From: Bacillota bacterium
GTDB taxonomy: Bacteria > Bacillota > UBA4882 > UBA10575
Reading direction: 5' to 3'
DNA: 64,000 bases
Assembly (NCBI GenBank): GCA_012838955.1
Contig: DUOH01000034.1
Span: forward strand, 45,479 to 109,478
Shown: in pieces, positions 1 through 8,993 of the stretch
How positions within the stretch are numbered: the first letter of the stretch is position 1
Layout: the number at the start of each line of letters is the position of its first letter
Program-made: the position numbers and the translations under genes
The notes under the pieces: model-generated
What the model was told of the DNA's origin: nothing
Seen by the model: the letters and a program-made list of their open reading frames with translations, nothing else
The model's database searches: none

Positions 1-1951
1 TGTCCGCACTGACACATTGCCAGAGTACCTTGTTATCCTTCGTCGTAGATAACCGGGAAAAGGTGCCATACTGAAAGACTCGCCGGTACTTTTTATAGAA
101 AGTAATCTGTTCCTTAACCTCTTTTTTCTCCTCAGGGGTCAGGAACCGAAGATCAAGCTCATACCCGAAACAGCCGAAACAGGCCACGTTAAAACGGGTG
201 GAGAGCGGGGTGATTCGCAACGTTTGCTGGCTGGGTGACTGGGAGACATGGGCCCCCATGGTCGACAACGGATAGAAGTAGGAGAGCCCGGTTTGAATCT
301 TTAGCCGTGCAACCGGGTCCGTATTATCTGAGGTCCAAATCTGCGGACTAAAGCAGAGCATACCCAAGTCAAAACGGTTTCCCCCGCTGGAGCAGCTTTC
401 TAACAGAACCTCCGGCCGGGGACGGAAGATCCGGGAGAGCACCTCATAAAGGCCGATGATATAACGGTGGTAGAACTCTCCCTGGTGCTGAAGGGCTGGC
501 GAGTAGCCCTCTGCAATGTGACGGTTCATATCCCACTTGACGTAAGTAACCTTTGCTTCATCAAGAACTCGGCTGACCTGCTCAACGATGTAATCCCGAA
601 CTTCTTTTTGACAGAGATCCAGCACCAGCTGGTTCCGGCCGAGGATCGGCTTTTTCACCGGATGCCGGACGGCGTATGCGGGGTGTTCCCGGAAGAGGTT
701 ACTGTCTAGGTTGACCATCTCCGGCTCCACCCAAATTCCGAACTCAAGACGAAGGTCGCGTACTTGATCGGCAAAGGCCTTCAGTCCGCGGGGGAACTTT
801 TTCCGGTTGACGGTATAATCACCCAGACCGGCTTCGTCGTTGTTACGCTGGCCGAACCAGCCGTCATCTAGGACAAACAGTTCGATCCCCAGTTCCTTGG
901 CTTTCTTGGCCAATTGGATGAGTTTGCCCTCGTCATAGTCAAAGTAATATGCTTCCCAGCTGTTGATTAAGATGGGACGTTCCCGCTTTTGCCAGTGGCC
1001 CCGGACGATATGTTCGTTAACAAAAGAATGCATGTTCCGGCTCATGCCATTAAAGCCCTGACTGCTGAAGGTCATCACAGCTTCGGGGGTCTCAAAGCTT
1101 TCTCCCTGCTCCAGAGTCCACTCAAAGCAGTGGGGATTGATCCCCGCGGCAACCCGGACAATGTCGCGTCGGCTCTTCTCAATGTAACTGGCATGGTTTC
1201 CGCTGTAGACCAGGTTAAAACCATAGACCTTGCCGTTTTCTTCGGTGGTGGCCGCTGCTGCCAGCATGAAAGCGGGATTATGCCGGTTGCTGCTGGCGCC
1301 GGTGTTTGAGGCATTGGTGACCATCCCGTACTCCACCGACCGAGCATGTAGATGGGCTTCTTTGATCCAATCGCCATCCAGCGTATACAGGTAAAAATTC
1401 TCATCGGGCAAGTCCACCATCATGCTCATTATCCTGCGGATCACCAGCGGATCCTGGCTTCCATTGGTCAAGACCGCTCGGCGAGTAATAACGTTTACTT
1501 TAGCAAAGACGGTATAGTAGAGAGAAAGCGTGACGCTGGCGGTGGTATCCTGTAACGTAATCACCAGCGTCTGGTCGCCTCCGTGTGCCGACGGTAAGGT
1601 GCTCATCGGGACCGAACCGTCGATCATCTGGTGGGACTCATAGACAAAATCACTGACAAAGGTACCATCGGGCATTTTCAGCTCGGTCGGACTCTGTCGG
1701 TAGTCGCCTCGTCCATTATCGGACCATTCGAGGTACATCTGGTCCAAGCAGTACAATTCATCGGACTCGTCATAAGCCACGCTGTTCCCCAGGGGAGCGT
1801 TATTTTTTTGCGCCAGAACCCGGACATCCTCACCGGGCGCCAGTAGCGGCCCGTAAAAGATGTGCTCCAAATGGCCGAATTTAGTGACTCTGAACAGATA
1901 AGTAGTTGCCACCGTATCTAACCGGAAGACATTATCTTGCGCCACAATCAA
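1..1951 (-). CDS. Alpha-galactosidase, GH36 (3' end cut by window)
   Basis: Hydrolyses terminal alpha-galactosides such as melibiose and raffinose-type sugars. About 650 residues are in the window; full-length bacterial GH36 enzymes are about 730, so the C-terminal beta domain runs off the left edge. Seen in the translation: an N-terminal beta-sandwich, the DDGWFG strand, the nucleophile motif KWDMNRH near residue 474, and SCSSGGNRFD near residue 529, which supplies the acid/base Asp. There is no signal peptide, so it is cytoplasmic. The TTG start at 1951 follows an AGGAGG site; a GTG two codons later is possible. It lies 88 nt downstream of the beta-glucosidase on the same strand and is probably co-transcribed with it for intracellular oligosaccharide breakdown. 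Confidence 0.93.
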   Translation of the reverse strand, partial: MIVAQDNVFRLDTVATTYLFRVTKFGHLEHIFYGPLLAPGEDVRVLAQKNNAPLGNSVAYDESDELYCLDQMYLEWSDNGRGDYRQSPTELKMPDGTFVSDFVYESHQMIDGSVPMSTLPSAHGGDQTLVITLQDTTASVTLSLYYTVFAKVNVITRRAVLTNGSQDPLVIRRIMSMMVDLPDENFYLYTLDGDWIKEAHLHARSVEYGMVTNASNTGASSNRHNPAFMLAAAATTEENGKVYGFNLVYSGNHASYIEKSRRDIVRVAAGINPHCFEWTLEQGESFETPEAVMTFSSQGFNGMSRNMHSFVNEHIVRGHWQKRERPILINSWEAYYFDYDEGKLIQLAKKAKELGIELFVLDDGWFGQRNNDEAGLGDYTVNRKKFPRGLKAFADQVRDLRLEFGIWVEPEMVNLDSNLFREHPAYAVRHPVKKPILGRNQLVLDLCQKEVRDYIVEQVSRVLDEAKVTYVKWDMNRHIAEGYSPALQHQGEFYHRYIIGLYEVLSRIFRPRPEVLLESCSSGGNRFDLGMLCFSPQIWTSDNTDPVARLKIQTGLSYFYPLSTMGAHVSQSPSQQTLRITPLSTRFNVACFGCFGYELDLRFLTPEEKKEVKEQITFYKKYRRVFQYGTFSRLSTTKDNKVLWQCVSAD

Positions 1952-2039
1952 TAGTCATCCCTCCTTTCTTTTCCGCTCCTGATTTAGTTAATAAGGAATA
2001 CTTCGTCCTCTCCGTCGGCGGCTCGGAACACCGTGAAGC

Positions 2040-3323
2040 TCAATAAGGATATTTTTCTGCTCCGACGTATTCATCATAGAGTTCCTGGCTTACCCCGCCT
2101 TCCTTGATTATTGCGGCGAAGAAAGTTCCCGACTTTTTGACGGTCCGTTGCTGGGTGGGATAATCTACGTGTACAAGACCGAAACGGGCGCTTTCTCCTT
2201 CGCTCCACTCAAAATTATCACAAAAGCACCAGTGATAATAACGTTCAATGGGCAATGCGGACTCGCAAACCGCCTTTAGGTGGTCATAAAGGTAACGGCA
2301 CCGGAAAGCATCCTGATTGTCACAGGTTCCATTTTCAGTGATATAAATCGGCCGCGCAAGCAGGCCATAGAGTTTTTCTGCACACCGGATCAAGCCCTCC
2401 GGATATATTTCCCAGCCCAAATCGTTTTTGGGCGCTCCGGCCCGTACCCCGTCGTTAAATTGGGAGATCGTGGAACGGGTATAATAATTAAGTCCAATAA
2501 AATCAGCATATTCTCCCCGCTCAACTCGGGCCGGCGCTTTGAGGGGCCAGATAAATTTCCCGAAGAAAATAGCTTGAGTAATTAAACCCTGGAAAAAGTA
2601 GTCCAAAAGCTTAGCATAGATCCGGTGGCGTAAATTCTTTGGGTTTGCCGGGTCAAAGACCCGTAAATGATGGGCCAAACTGACCTTGGTATTTTGGTAG
2701 CCCATTTCCCGGCGGATCTTGTGGATCAGTTCATAGGACCGGATATGGCAATAGGCCAGATTTGCCATGATCGTCAACGCCTTGGAAAAGGATTTTTTGC
2801 CGGGAGGCCAGTCCCCAAAGTAATAAGAATTAGTGGCGTAGACATTGGGCTCATTGATGGTGATATACTCGGCAACCAGATCTCCAAAGGAGCGGACCAC
2901 AAGCTCCGTAAAGTCCAAGAAATACCGGAGATTCTCTTTCTTTAAAAAACCGCCTCTTTCCTCAAACCACATAGGATTGGTAAAATGGTGAATGGTAAGC
3001 AGTAGTTTGATGCCTTTTTTCCGAAGGTAAGTTATTTCTTCGCGATAATGGGCGATAGCCGCTTCATCCACCCGCTCGGGGGTGGGACAGATCCGGGCCC
3101 ATTCGATCCCGAACCTGTAGACTTGTAGGCCTAAATCCGCCATCAAATCGGCGTCTTCCCGCCAACGGTGGTAATGATCGGTAGCCCGGGCTGGGTCGGA
3201 ACCGTCTTTGATCCAACCGCAGCGGTACCAGTCATTCCAGTTGTGGTCTAACTCACCGCCTTCGATCTGAGTGGCGGACGTGGCCGCGCCTAACAAAAGA
3301 CCTGGTTTTAGCTGGAAACTCAT
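2040..3323 (-). CDS. Beta-glucosidase/6-phospho-beta-glucosidase-type glycosidase, GH1
   Basis: Retaining beta-glycosidase of 427 residues, close to the GH1 norm of about 450. Visible motifs are the N-terminal SATQIEGG, INEPN carrying the acid/base Glu (about residue 158) and ITENGT carrying the nucleophile Glu (about residue 330). The frame is open for 24 more codons upstream, but the ATG at 3323 has a GGGAGGGG ribosome site and gives the normal GH1 start, so I use it. No signal peptide is seen, so it acts in the cytoplasm. Whether it takes free or phosphorylated disaccharides cannot be decided here; no PTS gene is nearby. It is first in a probable operon with the alpha-galactosidase. Confidence 0.94.
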   Translation of the reverse strand: MSFQLKPGLLLGAATSATQIEGGELDHNWNDWYRCGWIKDGSDPARATDHYHRWREDADLMADLGLQVYRFGIEWARICPTPERVDEAAIAHYREEITYLRKKGIKLLLTIHHFTNPMWFEERGGFLKKENLRYFLDFTELVVRSFGDLVAEYITINEPNVYATNSYYFGDWPPGKKSFSKALTIMANLAYCHIRSYELIHKIRREMGYQNTKVSLAHHLRVFDPANPKNLRHRIYAKLLDYFFQGLITQAIFFGKFIWPLKAPARVERGEYADFIGLNYYTRSTISQFNDGVRAGAPKNDLGWEIYPEGLIRCAEKLYGLLARPIYITENGTCDNQDAFRCRYLYDHLKAVCESALPIERYYHWCFCDNFEWSEGESARFGLVHVDYPTQQRTVKKSGTFFAAIIKEGGVSQELYDEYVGAEKYPY

Positions 3324-3353
3324 GATTTCCCCTCCCGAAAAGTTCTTTATTTT

Positions 3354-3367
3354 TGTGGCCGGTTTCA
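3354..3367. promoter_or_regulatory. cre-like site upstream of the glycosidase pair
   Basis: TGTGGCCGGTTTCA matches the Bacillota catabolite-responsive element (TGWNANCGNTNWCA) at every fixed position except one (G for A). It lies about 30 bp before the beta-glucosidase start, where CcpA-type repression of sugar hydrolases is typical. This is inferred from consensus only. Confidence 0.45.
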
Positions 3368-3412
3368 GCCGGGGCTCGGATGACGTAATTCCCATCCATA
3401 TTTGTGGAGTTC

Positions 3413-3431
3413 ATTAATGATAATCATTAAT
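3413..3431. promoter_or_regulatory. 19-bp perfect palindrome resembling a Fur box
   Basis: ATTAATGAT-A-ATCATTAAT is a perfect 9-1-9 palindrome matching 15 of 19 positions of the classical Fur box. It overlaps a tandem 13-bp repeat (3412-3424 and 3425-3437). It sits about 90 bp upstream of the beta-glucosidase start. A Fur/PerR/Zur-family operator or simply an AT-rich operator for a sugar regulator are both possible. Confidence 0.4.
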
Positions 3432-3437
3432 GATAAT

Positions 3438-3777
3438 TAACAATTTATTCATATATAAAGAATAACATTCTAAAGATGAAACCCGCAAGCCTTTCCGGGA
3501 AATTAGAAGCGGCCGACCGGTTAAGTAATAGATCACATATGTCGTCGGTTTTGCCGACAGTACGCAAAGGCTGCTTGAGCAGTGTGCGCCAACTAATTTT
3601 GCCTACTGCCTTTTCGTAAAAGGAAAAAGGATTAGGGCGATCCGTGCCGAATTTGGCATACATATATTATTACTGAAGTATTATTACTGAAGGAGCTTGG
3701 CAGATAGCCAGAGCGTAATAGGACGGCGCAATTATGCCGGCCGGAGTAATCAATAAAACCGCTGAGAGGTGACGTCG
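3438..3777. other. Intergenic region upstream of the SYLF gene, no convincing gene
   Basis: Holds short hairpins (GTCGG/CCGAC at 3544-3558 and CTGC/GCAG at 3571-3582) that could be part of a structured leader; no known riboswitch consensus could be fitted. A 72-codon minus-strand frame (3445-3663) has no clear ribosome site or recognisable domain and is not called. Confidence 0.4.
3665..3692. repeat. Perfect tandem repeat, 2 x 14 bp
   Basis: TATTATTACTGAAG occurs twice head to tail, about 85 bp upstream of the SYLF-domain gene. It could be a doubled operator half-site or a replication slip. Confidence 0.7.
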
Positions 3778-4485
3778 TTGAGAAAAGGATTAGTATTTGG
3801 TTTGCTCCTCTGCATACTGATCTGGGGAGCGGGGACTCCGGTGACGACTGCGGCCAAGAACCCCAACGAAATAGTTGAAGGGGTAATTGAAGTATTACAG
3901 AAGATGGCGGAGGAAGACGATGCGGAGAATTTGGGCAGGTTATTGAAGAAAGCGGAAGGAGTAGCTGTCTTCCCTTCGGTAATTAAAGCCGGTTTAGTCT
4001 TGGGCGGACGGCACGGGCGTGGGGTCTTGCTAAAAAGAGACCGCGCAGTCACAGGCGCTTGGTTTGGCCCGCATTTTGTCACCATCTCCGGGGCTTCATG
4101 GGGATTACAGGCTGGGGTGCAATCTACCGCCTTGGTGATGGTAATTATGAATGAGCGCGGTATGAAAGGCTTTACTGGTGATAAGTTTACCTTAGGCGGA
4201 GATGTGAGCGTCGCCGCCGGCCCGGTGGGACGGCAGACCGGTGTAGGAACAGATGGCAGTTTTACCGCTGAGATTTTTACTTATTCCATGAGTAAAGGGG
4301 TCTTTGCCGGACTGTCCTTGGAAGGCTCGGTAATCAGTAGTGATAATGAACGAAACGAGGAGTTCTGGGGCGGGGAGGTTTCCATTGAAAGTATTCTAAA
4401 GCGCAAATCCGGGGATCCACAGGTGCAGTCGTTGATTGAGGCCATAAATGACTTGGTTGTTAAGGATAAAGCAACTTCCTTATAG
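3778..4485 (+). CDS. Secreted SYLF-domain lipid-binding protein
   Basis: 235-residue protein with an N-terminal signal-like hydrophobic segment (residues 4-25, ending TTAA) followed by a SYLF (DUF500, Ysc84-like) domain. Family features seen are the AEGVAVFPSVIKAG segment, a GGRHGRGVLL turn, and the later glycine-rich strands around VSVAAGPVGRQTG and SKGVFAGLSLEGS. SYLF domains bind phosphoinositides in eukaryotes; the bacterial role is unknown, and an envelope location is inferred. The TTG at 3778 is preferred because GAGAGGTG lies 6-7 nt upstream; a GTG at 3769 would add three residues. It is monocistronic as far as can be seen. Confidence 0.85.
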   Translation: MRKGLVFGLLLCILIWGAGTPVTTAAKNPNEIVEGVIEVLQKMAEEDDAENLGRLLKKAEGVAVFPSVIKAGLVLGGRHGRGVLLKRDRAVTGAWFGPHFVTISGASWGLQAGVQSTALVMVIMNERGMKGFTGDKFTLGGDVSVAAGPVGRQTGVGTDGSFTAEIFTYSMSKGVFAGLSLEGSVISSDNERNEEFWGGEVSIESILKRKSGDPQVQSLIEAINDLVVKDKATSL

Positions 4486-4576
4486 AGTATGATCAACTGT
4501 AGATAATCGGCAATAATATAAACGGTCTTCCGATAAGGGCCAAATATGGGAAGCAATAATACAGGCAGGTGAAGTT

Positions 4577-4813
4577 ATGGAGCTCCGGAAAGTAATTACC
4601 CGGCTAAATTTTTTATACCATAAACGGACCACTACCGGCTTGAGCGAGGAGGAGCAGGCAGAAGAAAGTAGGTTGCGGCGGGAGTATATAGAGACGATCA
4701 AGGGTAATCTTCGCCAGCAGCTTGACCAGATTAAGATCGTAGAACCTGCAAAACCCGGTCGGTCCGGCTGTTGCTGCGGTCATGATCATAGCAGTTGTGA
4801 GGAAAGGCATTGA
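4577..4813 (+). CDS. DUF896 (YnzC-like) protein with Cys/His tail
   Basis: 78-residue protein. Residues 1-55 match the DUF896 family (the pattern RLNFLYHKRTTTGLSEEEQAEE followed by LRREY and a QLDQIKI end), a small helical hairpin of unknown function found across Bacillota. The ORF is longer than usual: after residue 60 it carries a CCCGHDHSSC-type tail rich in Cys and His that looks able to bind metal. AGGTGA precedes the ATG. It lies 90 nt after the SYLF gene and may be co-transcribed. Confidence 0.85.
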   Translation: MELRKVITRLNFLYHKRTTTGLSEEEQAEESRLRREYIETIKGNLRQQLDQIKIVEPAKPGRSGCCCGHDHSSCEERH

Positions 4814-4839
4814 AGCTTCCGCGCGTACAGGGGATGGAA

Positions 4840-5199
4840 TCAATCAAAGGCAGCGTTAATTTCGTTGTTTTCGTTGTAGATTCTGATGGTATGAAGCTCA
4901 AGGAGGTTGAGGGCTTCCCAGCTGATCGAGTTTCCGTCTTCATCCACGATTAAAAGGTCCCAGCTTTCTATGTTAGCATAATCAAAGGTGATTTTTAGGT
5001 GTTCGCCATGGGATAGAATATCTTCTTCCAGAATGTCCTCTTCCCAGTCATTGGAGGAAGAGGGAGAGATGTATATCTCATAGATATCGAGACTGCTCTC
5101 ATTGATTAAGGTAAAACTGTGGGAGGTGGCCAGCGCCGGACCGCAGGCGACCATCAGGAGCACGAGGGCAAAGAGGATGCCAGCAGATAGTCGTTTCAA
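4840..5199 (-). CDS. Small secreted protein of unknown function
   Basis: 119 residues with a clear signal peptide (KRLSAGILFALVLLMVACG, cleavage near ALA-TS). The mature part contains the pattern YISPSSSNDWEEDIL followed by an LSHGE turn. I recognise this as a recurrent small beta-rich secreted domain in diverse bacteria, but no function is known to me. The C in the signal region could suggest a lipoprotein, but the box is poor. The TTG start at 5199 has AGGAAGG 7 nt upstream. It is convergent with the DUF896 gene. Confidence 0.75.
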   Translation of the reverse strand: MKRLSAGILFALVLLMVACGPALATSHSFTLINESSLDIYEIYISPSSSNDWEEDILEEDILSHGEHLKITFDYANIESWDLLIVDEDGNSISWEALNLLELHTIRIYNENNEINAAFD

Positions 5200-5431
5200 C
5201 TTAGATCCTTCCTTTCAATAAAAATTCGGCGACTAATTAAAATGGATAGAATATTTTTAGTTAATTATACCAAAACATACGGGTCAAGGATAGTCTAGTA
5301 AGAAGTCGGGGCTTCCGGTTTTCCCTCGGGCTTTTGCAAGTTAAAACCGTCTCACCCAGCGCTGCGCAGTGTCTCGTGAGCGCTTTTTTCTGCAGCTGGT
5401 GGCGGTCATCACTGGAAAGGAGTTGAATACC

Positions 5432-5920
5432 ATGGGATTGGAATTACTAAAGAAGAGAGTAAGTGTTCGTCAATACCAAGCGCGACCTGTTGAGCGGGAG
5501 AAACTGGAAGCCATCATTGATACGGTCCGCTGGGCGCCGTCTGCCCGTAATGAGCAACCATGGGAGTTTGTAGTGATCACCGAAGAGGGAAAGAAAGCGG
5601 AAATCGCTGCGCTGACAGACTATGGACGTTTTATAGCAGAGGCAGGCGCCTGCATTGCCGTGTTTTGTCGTGAGACCAAATATTATCTGGAGGACGGTAG
5701 CGCAGCTACGACTTATATATTGTTGGCAGCTACCGAGCTGGGGTTGGGCTCTTGCTGGATCGCTGGAGACAAAAAAGGATATACGGAAGAGATCAGAAAA
5801 GCCTTGGGGGCGCCCCCAGAGTTTAAGCTGGTTTCTTTAGTAGCCCTCGGGTATCCAGGAGAGCATCAGCCCAAACCCAAACGAGAGCTTCACACTTTGT
5901 TGCATTGGGAAAAGTTTTGA
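5432..5920 (+). CDS. Nitroreductase-family flavoprotein
   Basis: 162-residue FMN-dependent oxidoreductase. The N-terminus shows the family SVRQYQ motif and WAPSARNEQPWEF for FMN phosphate contacts, and the C-terminal part has GLGSCWIAG. It is short compared with 200-220 residue NfsB-type enzymes and is of the compact clostridial type. Substrate cannot be assigned; members reduce nitro-aromatics or quinones with NAD(P)H, or have other flavin roles. The frame opens 21 codons earlier, but the ATG at 5432 has AAGGAG and matches the family start. It is followed by a terminator. Confidence 0.9.
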   Translation: MGLELLKKRVSVRQYQARPVEREKLEAIIDTVRWAPSARNEQPWEFVVITEEGKKAEIAALTDYGRFIAEAGACIAVFCRETKYYLEDGSAATTYILLAATELGLGSCWIAGDKKGYTEEIRKALGAPPEFKLVSLVALGYPGEHQPKPKRELHTLLHWEKF

Positions 5921-6263
5921 TCTCTCCGGTTTCGGCGCAGGGTTGCGTAGAAGACCGGGTCATTTCGGGCTGGAAAGAAAGGATCTCAAAGAAATAAATA
6001 GAAATATTATAGAACCAGAAGAGCGGGAGGTTCTATAGAAATCCTACGCTTTGTTGGTGTGGGAGTTTTTTTAGGTTGTCCGGCTCCAGTAAAATATCTG
6101 GTTCTCACTTACTGTAGTGAATAATATGATTATATAATTATAATAAAGATAAAGGCGACGACAGAAGATGGATCAGCACCTTCCGGAACAGTTGCCAAGA
6201 TGAGAAGCTGCCTAGTAAGACTCGGACAGCATTTTTTCAGCGATGATAAGCGGGTGAAGACTG
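5921..6263. other. Intergenic region: inverted repeat, terminator and leader of the kinase operon
   Basis: Contains a 9-bp perfect inverted repeat (TATAGAACC at 6008-6016 and GGTTCTATA at 6029-6037), then a terminator, then about 190 nt upstream of the kinase gene in which I see no gene and no confident promoter. Confidence 0.5.
6043..6072 (+). terminator. Rho-independent terminator after nitroreductase
   Basis: CCTACGC/GTGTGGG stem (two G-T wobbles), 7-nt loop, then a run of seven T. Confidence 0.65.
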
Positions 6264-8057
6264 ATGAAAGCAGGGAAGAAAAAGAGACGGGTCCCCAAAA
6301 ACCTCTGTTTGAGTTGTATGTCTGAGAAAGGGAAAGCCGATGTTTGCCCGGTGTGTGGATGGCATAAAGGGGAACAACCGGATTCTCCCTTATTTTTATT
6401 ACCAGGGACAGTGCTTAATGACAGATACCTTTTTGGGCGGGTTTTGGGGCACGGCGGTTTTGGTATTACTTATTTGGCATGGGATTTAAATCTCCACATT
6501 AAACTGGCGATCAAGGAGTATCTGCCACAGAATTTGGCCACCCGGGCGCCTGGTAGTAATGTAGTATCCGTCTTCACCGGTGAAGCGAGAAAGCACTTTG
6601 AATATGGGTTGGAAAAGTTTATCGAGGAAGCCAGGATACTCGCGCAATTCAACGGCCATCCATGTATCGTTTCCGTACATGGCTTTTTCCGGGAGAATGA
6701 AACGGCTTATTTGATCATGGACTACCTGGAGGGGATCACCCTCAAAGATTATGTGGAGGGAAGAGACGGTAAAATACCTGTTGAAGCAGGTTTGGAAATT
6801 ATGATGCCGGTGATGGATGCCCTCCGGGAGGTGCATAATGTAGGTTTACTGCACCGGGATATTAGTCCGGAGAATATTTATATCACCAGTTCGAAACAGG
6901 TGAGACTCTTGGATTTCGGCGCGGCCAGAATGGCCGTGGGCGAACAAAGCAGGAGTCTTTCGGTGATTTTAAAACCGGGATATGCTCCGGAAGAGCAGTA
7001 TCGAAACAAGGGTAATCAAGGACCATGGACTGATGTGTACGGGGTGGCGGCCACTATTTACCGGGTGATCACAGGGAAGGTACCTGTGGAAGCCCTGGAG
7101 AGGCTCGAGAGGGATTCTTTACAACCCCCGTCCGCCTTGGGAGTAACCATCTCTCCCGTGCTTGAGGCCGCTTTAATGAAGGCCTTATCGGTCAGGGCGA
7201 AAGATCGCTATCAATCCATCAAAGAGTTTCAAGACGAGATTGGCAAGTATCTACAGAGTAAAAAAAGTGAACAATCGAAAGATGGGAAAGAGGGGAGCAG
7301 CAACGGTGCTCCGTCCCAGGCGGTTGGTGCGGCTGGGTCCAAGGTGGCGCCAGAAGAGACCCGTTCCAGTCTTTCCGATATGTTCTTGGTTTTCAGGGTA
7401 ATCATGATTCTGCTGGGTGTGATTGGCCTGGCTTCCTGGTTCGACAATTATCAGCGGTTGACCAATTTAAAGTATCAGTACAGCAATTTGGTGGAAGACC
7501 ATGCGGCGCTCAAAGAAGAATTGGCCTTGGCTAAAGAACAGTTAAGAAAGGTTACTGCCGGAAACCGCGACTCGGGGTTCTATGATCGGTATTATCAGCT
7601 TTCCAGGGATTATCATCAACTGAACAAACAATTCAAGGCAATTCAGGAAGAGTTGGCCGAGGAATGCCGGGATCTATCCATAGAGGTGGTGGGTTTTGAT
7701 CTGAAAAACACCGGTAAGGGGGAGCGGCCGCTTGGCGGGGATTCGGTGATTTTCTCCGCTAATGAAATCCGGTATATCACATTTTATATAACATTGCAAA
7801 ATAAGACAACAGACGTGACCAGGATTCAGGGTAGACTGGCCATCAAATATTTTAATCCCGACGGCTCTTTGCAGTGGAACAGTAAGAGCAGCCCTCCCGG
7901 GTGTACCTTATACGCTGAATTTGATCTAGCCGATCGAACTATAGTCACCGGAGGATGGGGAGACAGCAGCAAGAATATTTTTAAGGAAGGAACTAATCTG
8001 ATCGAAGTCTGGTATGAGGGGCGGAAACTTGCGGAGAAAAAATTCGTGGTGTTTTGA
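6264..8057 (+). CDS. Membrane-anchored Ser/Thr protein kinase with zinc ribbon
   Basis: 597 residues. Order of parts: a zinc ribbon (CLSC...CPVC, residues 15-31); a Hanks-type kinase domain (about 54-335) with G-loop GHGGFG at 62-67, ATP-binding Lys84, catalytic HRDISPEN with Asp199 and LDFG with Asp217; a charged linker; one membrane helix (about 373-390); a coiled coil (about 400-465); and a C-terminal beta-rich domain of about 130 residues, probably outside the cell and sensing. All catalytic residues are present, so it should be active. It is first gene of the five-gene cassette reaching to 11781. No PASTA repeats are present, so it is not a PrkC-type muropeptide sensor. Confidence 0.95.
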   Translation: MKAGKKKRRVPKNLCLSCMSEKGKADVCPVCGWHKGEQPDSPLFLLPGTVLNDRYLFGRVLGHGGFGITYLAWDLNLHIKLAIKEYLPQNLATRAPGSNVVSVFTGEARKHFEYGLEKFIEEARILAQFNGHPCIVSVHGFFRENETAYLIMDYLEGITLKDYVEGRDGKIPVEAGLEIMMPVMDALREVHNVGLLHRDISPENIYITSSKQVRLLDFGAARMAVGEQSRSLSVILKPGYAPEEQYRNKGNQGPWTDVYGVAATIYRVITGKVPVEALERLERDSLQPPSALGVTISPVLEAALMKALSVRAKDRYQSIKEFQDEIGKYLQSKKSEQSKDGKEGSSNGAPSQAVGAAGSKVAPEETRSSLSDMFLVFRVIMILLGVIGLASWFDNYQRLTNLKYQYSNLVEDHAALKEELALAKEQLRKVTAGNRDSGFYDRYYQLSRDYHQLNKQFKAIQEELAEECRDLSIEVVGFDLKNTGKGERPLGGDSVIFSANEIRYITFYITLQNKTTDVTRIQGRLAIKYFNPDGSLQWNSKSSPPGCTLYAEFDLADRTIVTGGWGDSSKNIFKEGTNLIEVWYEGRKLAEKKFVVF

Positions 8058-8083
8058 GCCGGTACGGAATTAGGGGTGTGAGC

Positions 8084-8950
8084 ATGAAAACTGATAAAAG
8101 GCCAACCATGGCGAAGCTTCTTTACGAGCATATCCGGCGGCTCACCCGGCAGGATCCGGCGTGCGCTAGGGAGATCAGTAGAGTTCATCCGGGAAATGCG
8201 CAGACTATCGGGGCCCGTGAGGAACAACAAGACGCCTTTGGCTTCTCCGAAATCGGGGAAGAAAAGTCGTTGAGTCAGACCGGAGTTTTAGCCGTTTTGG
8301 CGGACGGGATGGGGGGACTACAGATGGGCAGGGAGGCCGCGCATTTGGCAGTGCAAACAATGCTTAAAGAGTTTGCGGCCAGACGCGGCGCTATCGAGTT
8401 TTCCGCTGAGCCGGTCCAGCACACGCTGTGGCATATATTGGAGAAAGCAAATAGTGTGGTGTACGAGACCGCCCGTCAACAGGGACTAGCTCTTAAAGTC
8501 GGCACTACTTTGGCAGCGGCGGCGGTCTTACGGAACGAGTTGTTTTGGGTGTCCGTCGGTGACAGCAGGATCTATTTATATCGTGACCATGAACTTTCTC
8601 AACTAAATGTAGAACACATTTACGGGCGGGAGTTGGATCGGAAAGCATTGCATCAGGAAATTACTTGGGAAGAAGCTCAAGCCCATCGGGATCGGGAAGC
8701 CCTCACCAGTTATGTGGGGATGCCGGAGTTGTGCGAGGTTGACCGGAATCTTAAAGGGTTGCCGCTACGCGCCGGGGACTGGATTATGCTTTGTAGTGAT
8801 GGGGTGTATCGTGCGCTTTCCATTGAGGAGATCAAAGAAGAGTTGGCCGGTGATCCGGCAGAAGCAGCGGAATCACTAATCCGGATGGTGATCGAGAAAG
8901 AGAAGGCGGGTCAGGATAACGCCACTGTGGCTATTCTCGCCTGTGAATGA
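8084..8950 (+). CDS. PP2C-family protein phosphatase (first copy)
   Basis: 288-residue PPM/PP2C phosphatase, likely reversing the upstream kinase. Metal-binding and core motifs seen: EEQQDAF, ADGMGG (about residue 75), GDSRIY (about 160), CSDG (about 239) and GQDNAT (about 276). An N-terminal extension of about 35 residues precedes the catalytic core. The frame opens at 8054 overlapping the kinase stop, but the ATG at 8084 has AGGGGTG at the right distance. Cytoplasmic and soluble. It differs clearly from the second PP2C next door, so the pair is not a recent duplication. Confidence 0.94.
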   Translation: MKTDKRPTMAKLLYEHIRRLTRQDPACAREISRVHPGNAQTIGAREEQQDAFGFSEIGEEKSLSQTGVLAVLADGMGGLQMGREAAHLAVQTMLKEFAARRGAIEFSAEPVQHTLWHILEKANSVVYETARQQGLALKVGTTLAAAAVLRNELFWVSVGDSRIYLYRDHELSQLNVEHIYGRELDRKALHQEITWEEAQAHRDREALTSYVGMPELCEVDRNLKGLPLRAGDWIMLCSDGVYRALSIEEIKEELAGDPAEAAESLIRMVIEKEKAGQDNATVAILACE

Positions 8951-8993
8951 GGAGACCGGTAAGAATAATTAATGGCAAGGAAGAGGGGGTATT

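Noticed and set aside
3475..3600. Possible c-di-GMP (GEMM) riboswitch because of a CGCAAAGG word next to hairpins
   Set aside because: The conserved GGGCAAACC half and tetraloop receptor arrangement are missing.
3445..3663. 72-codon minus-strand ORF upstream of the SYLF gene
   Set aside because: No ribosome site, no recognisable domain, and it runs through hairpin-forming sequence.
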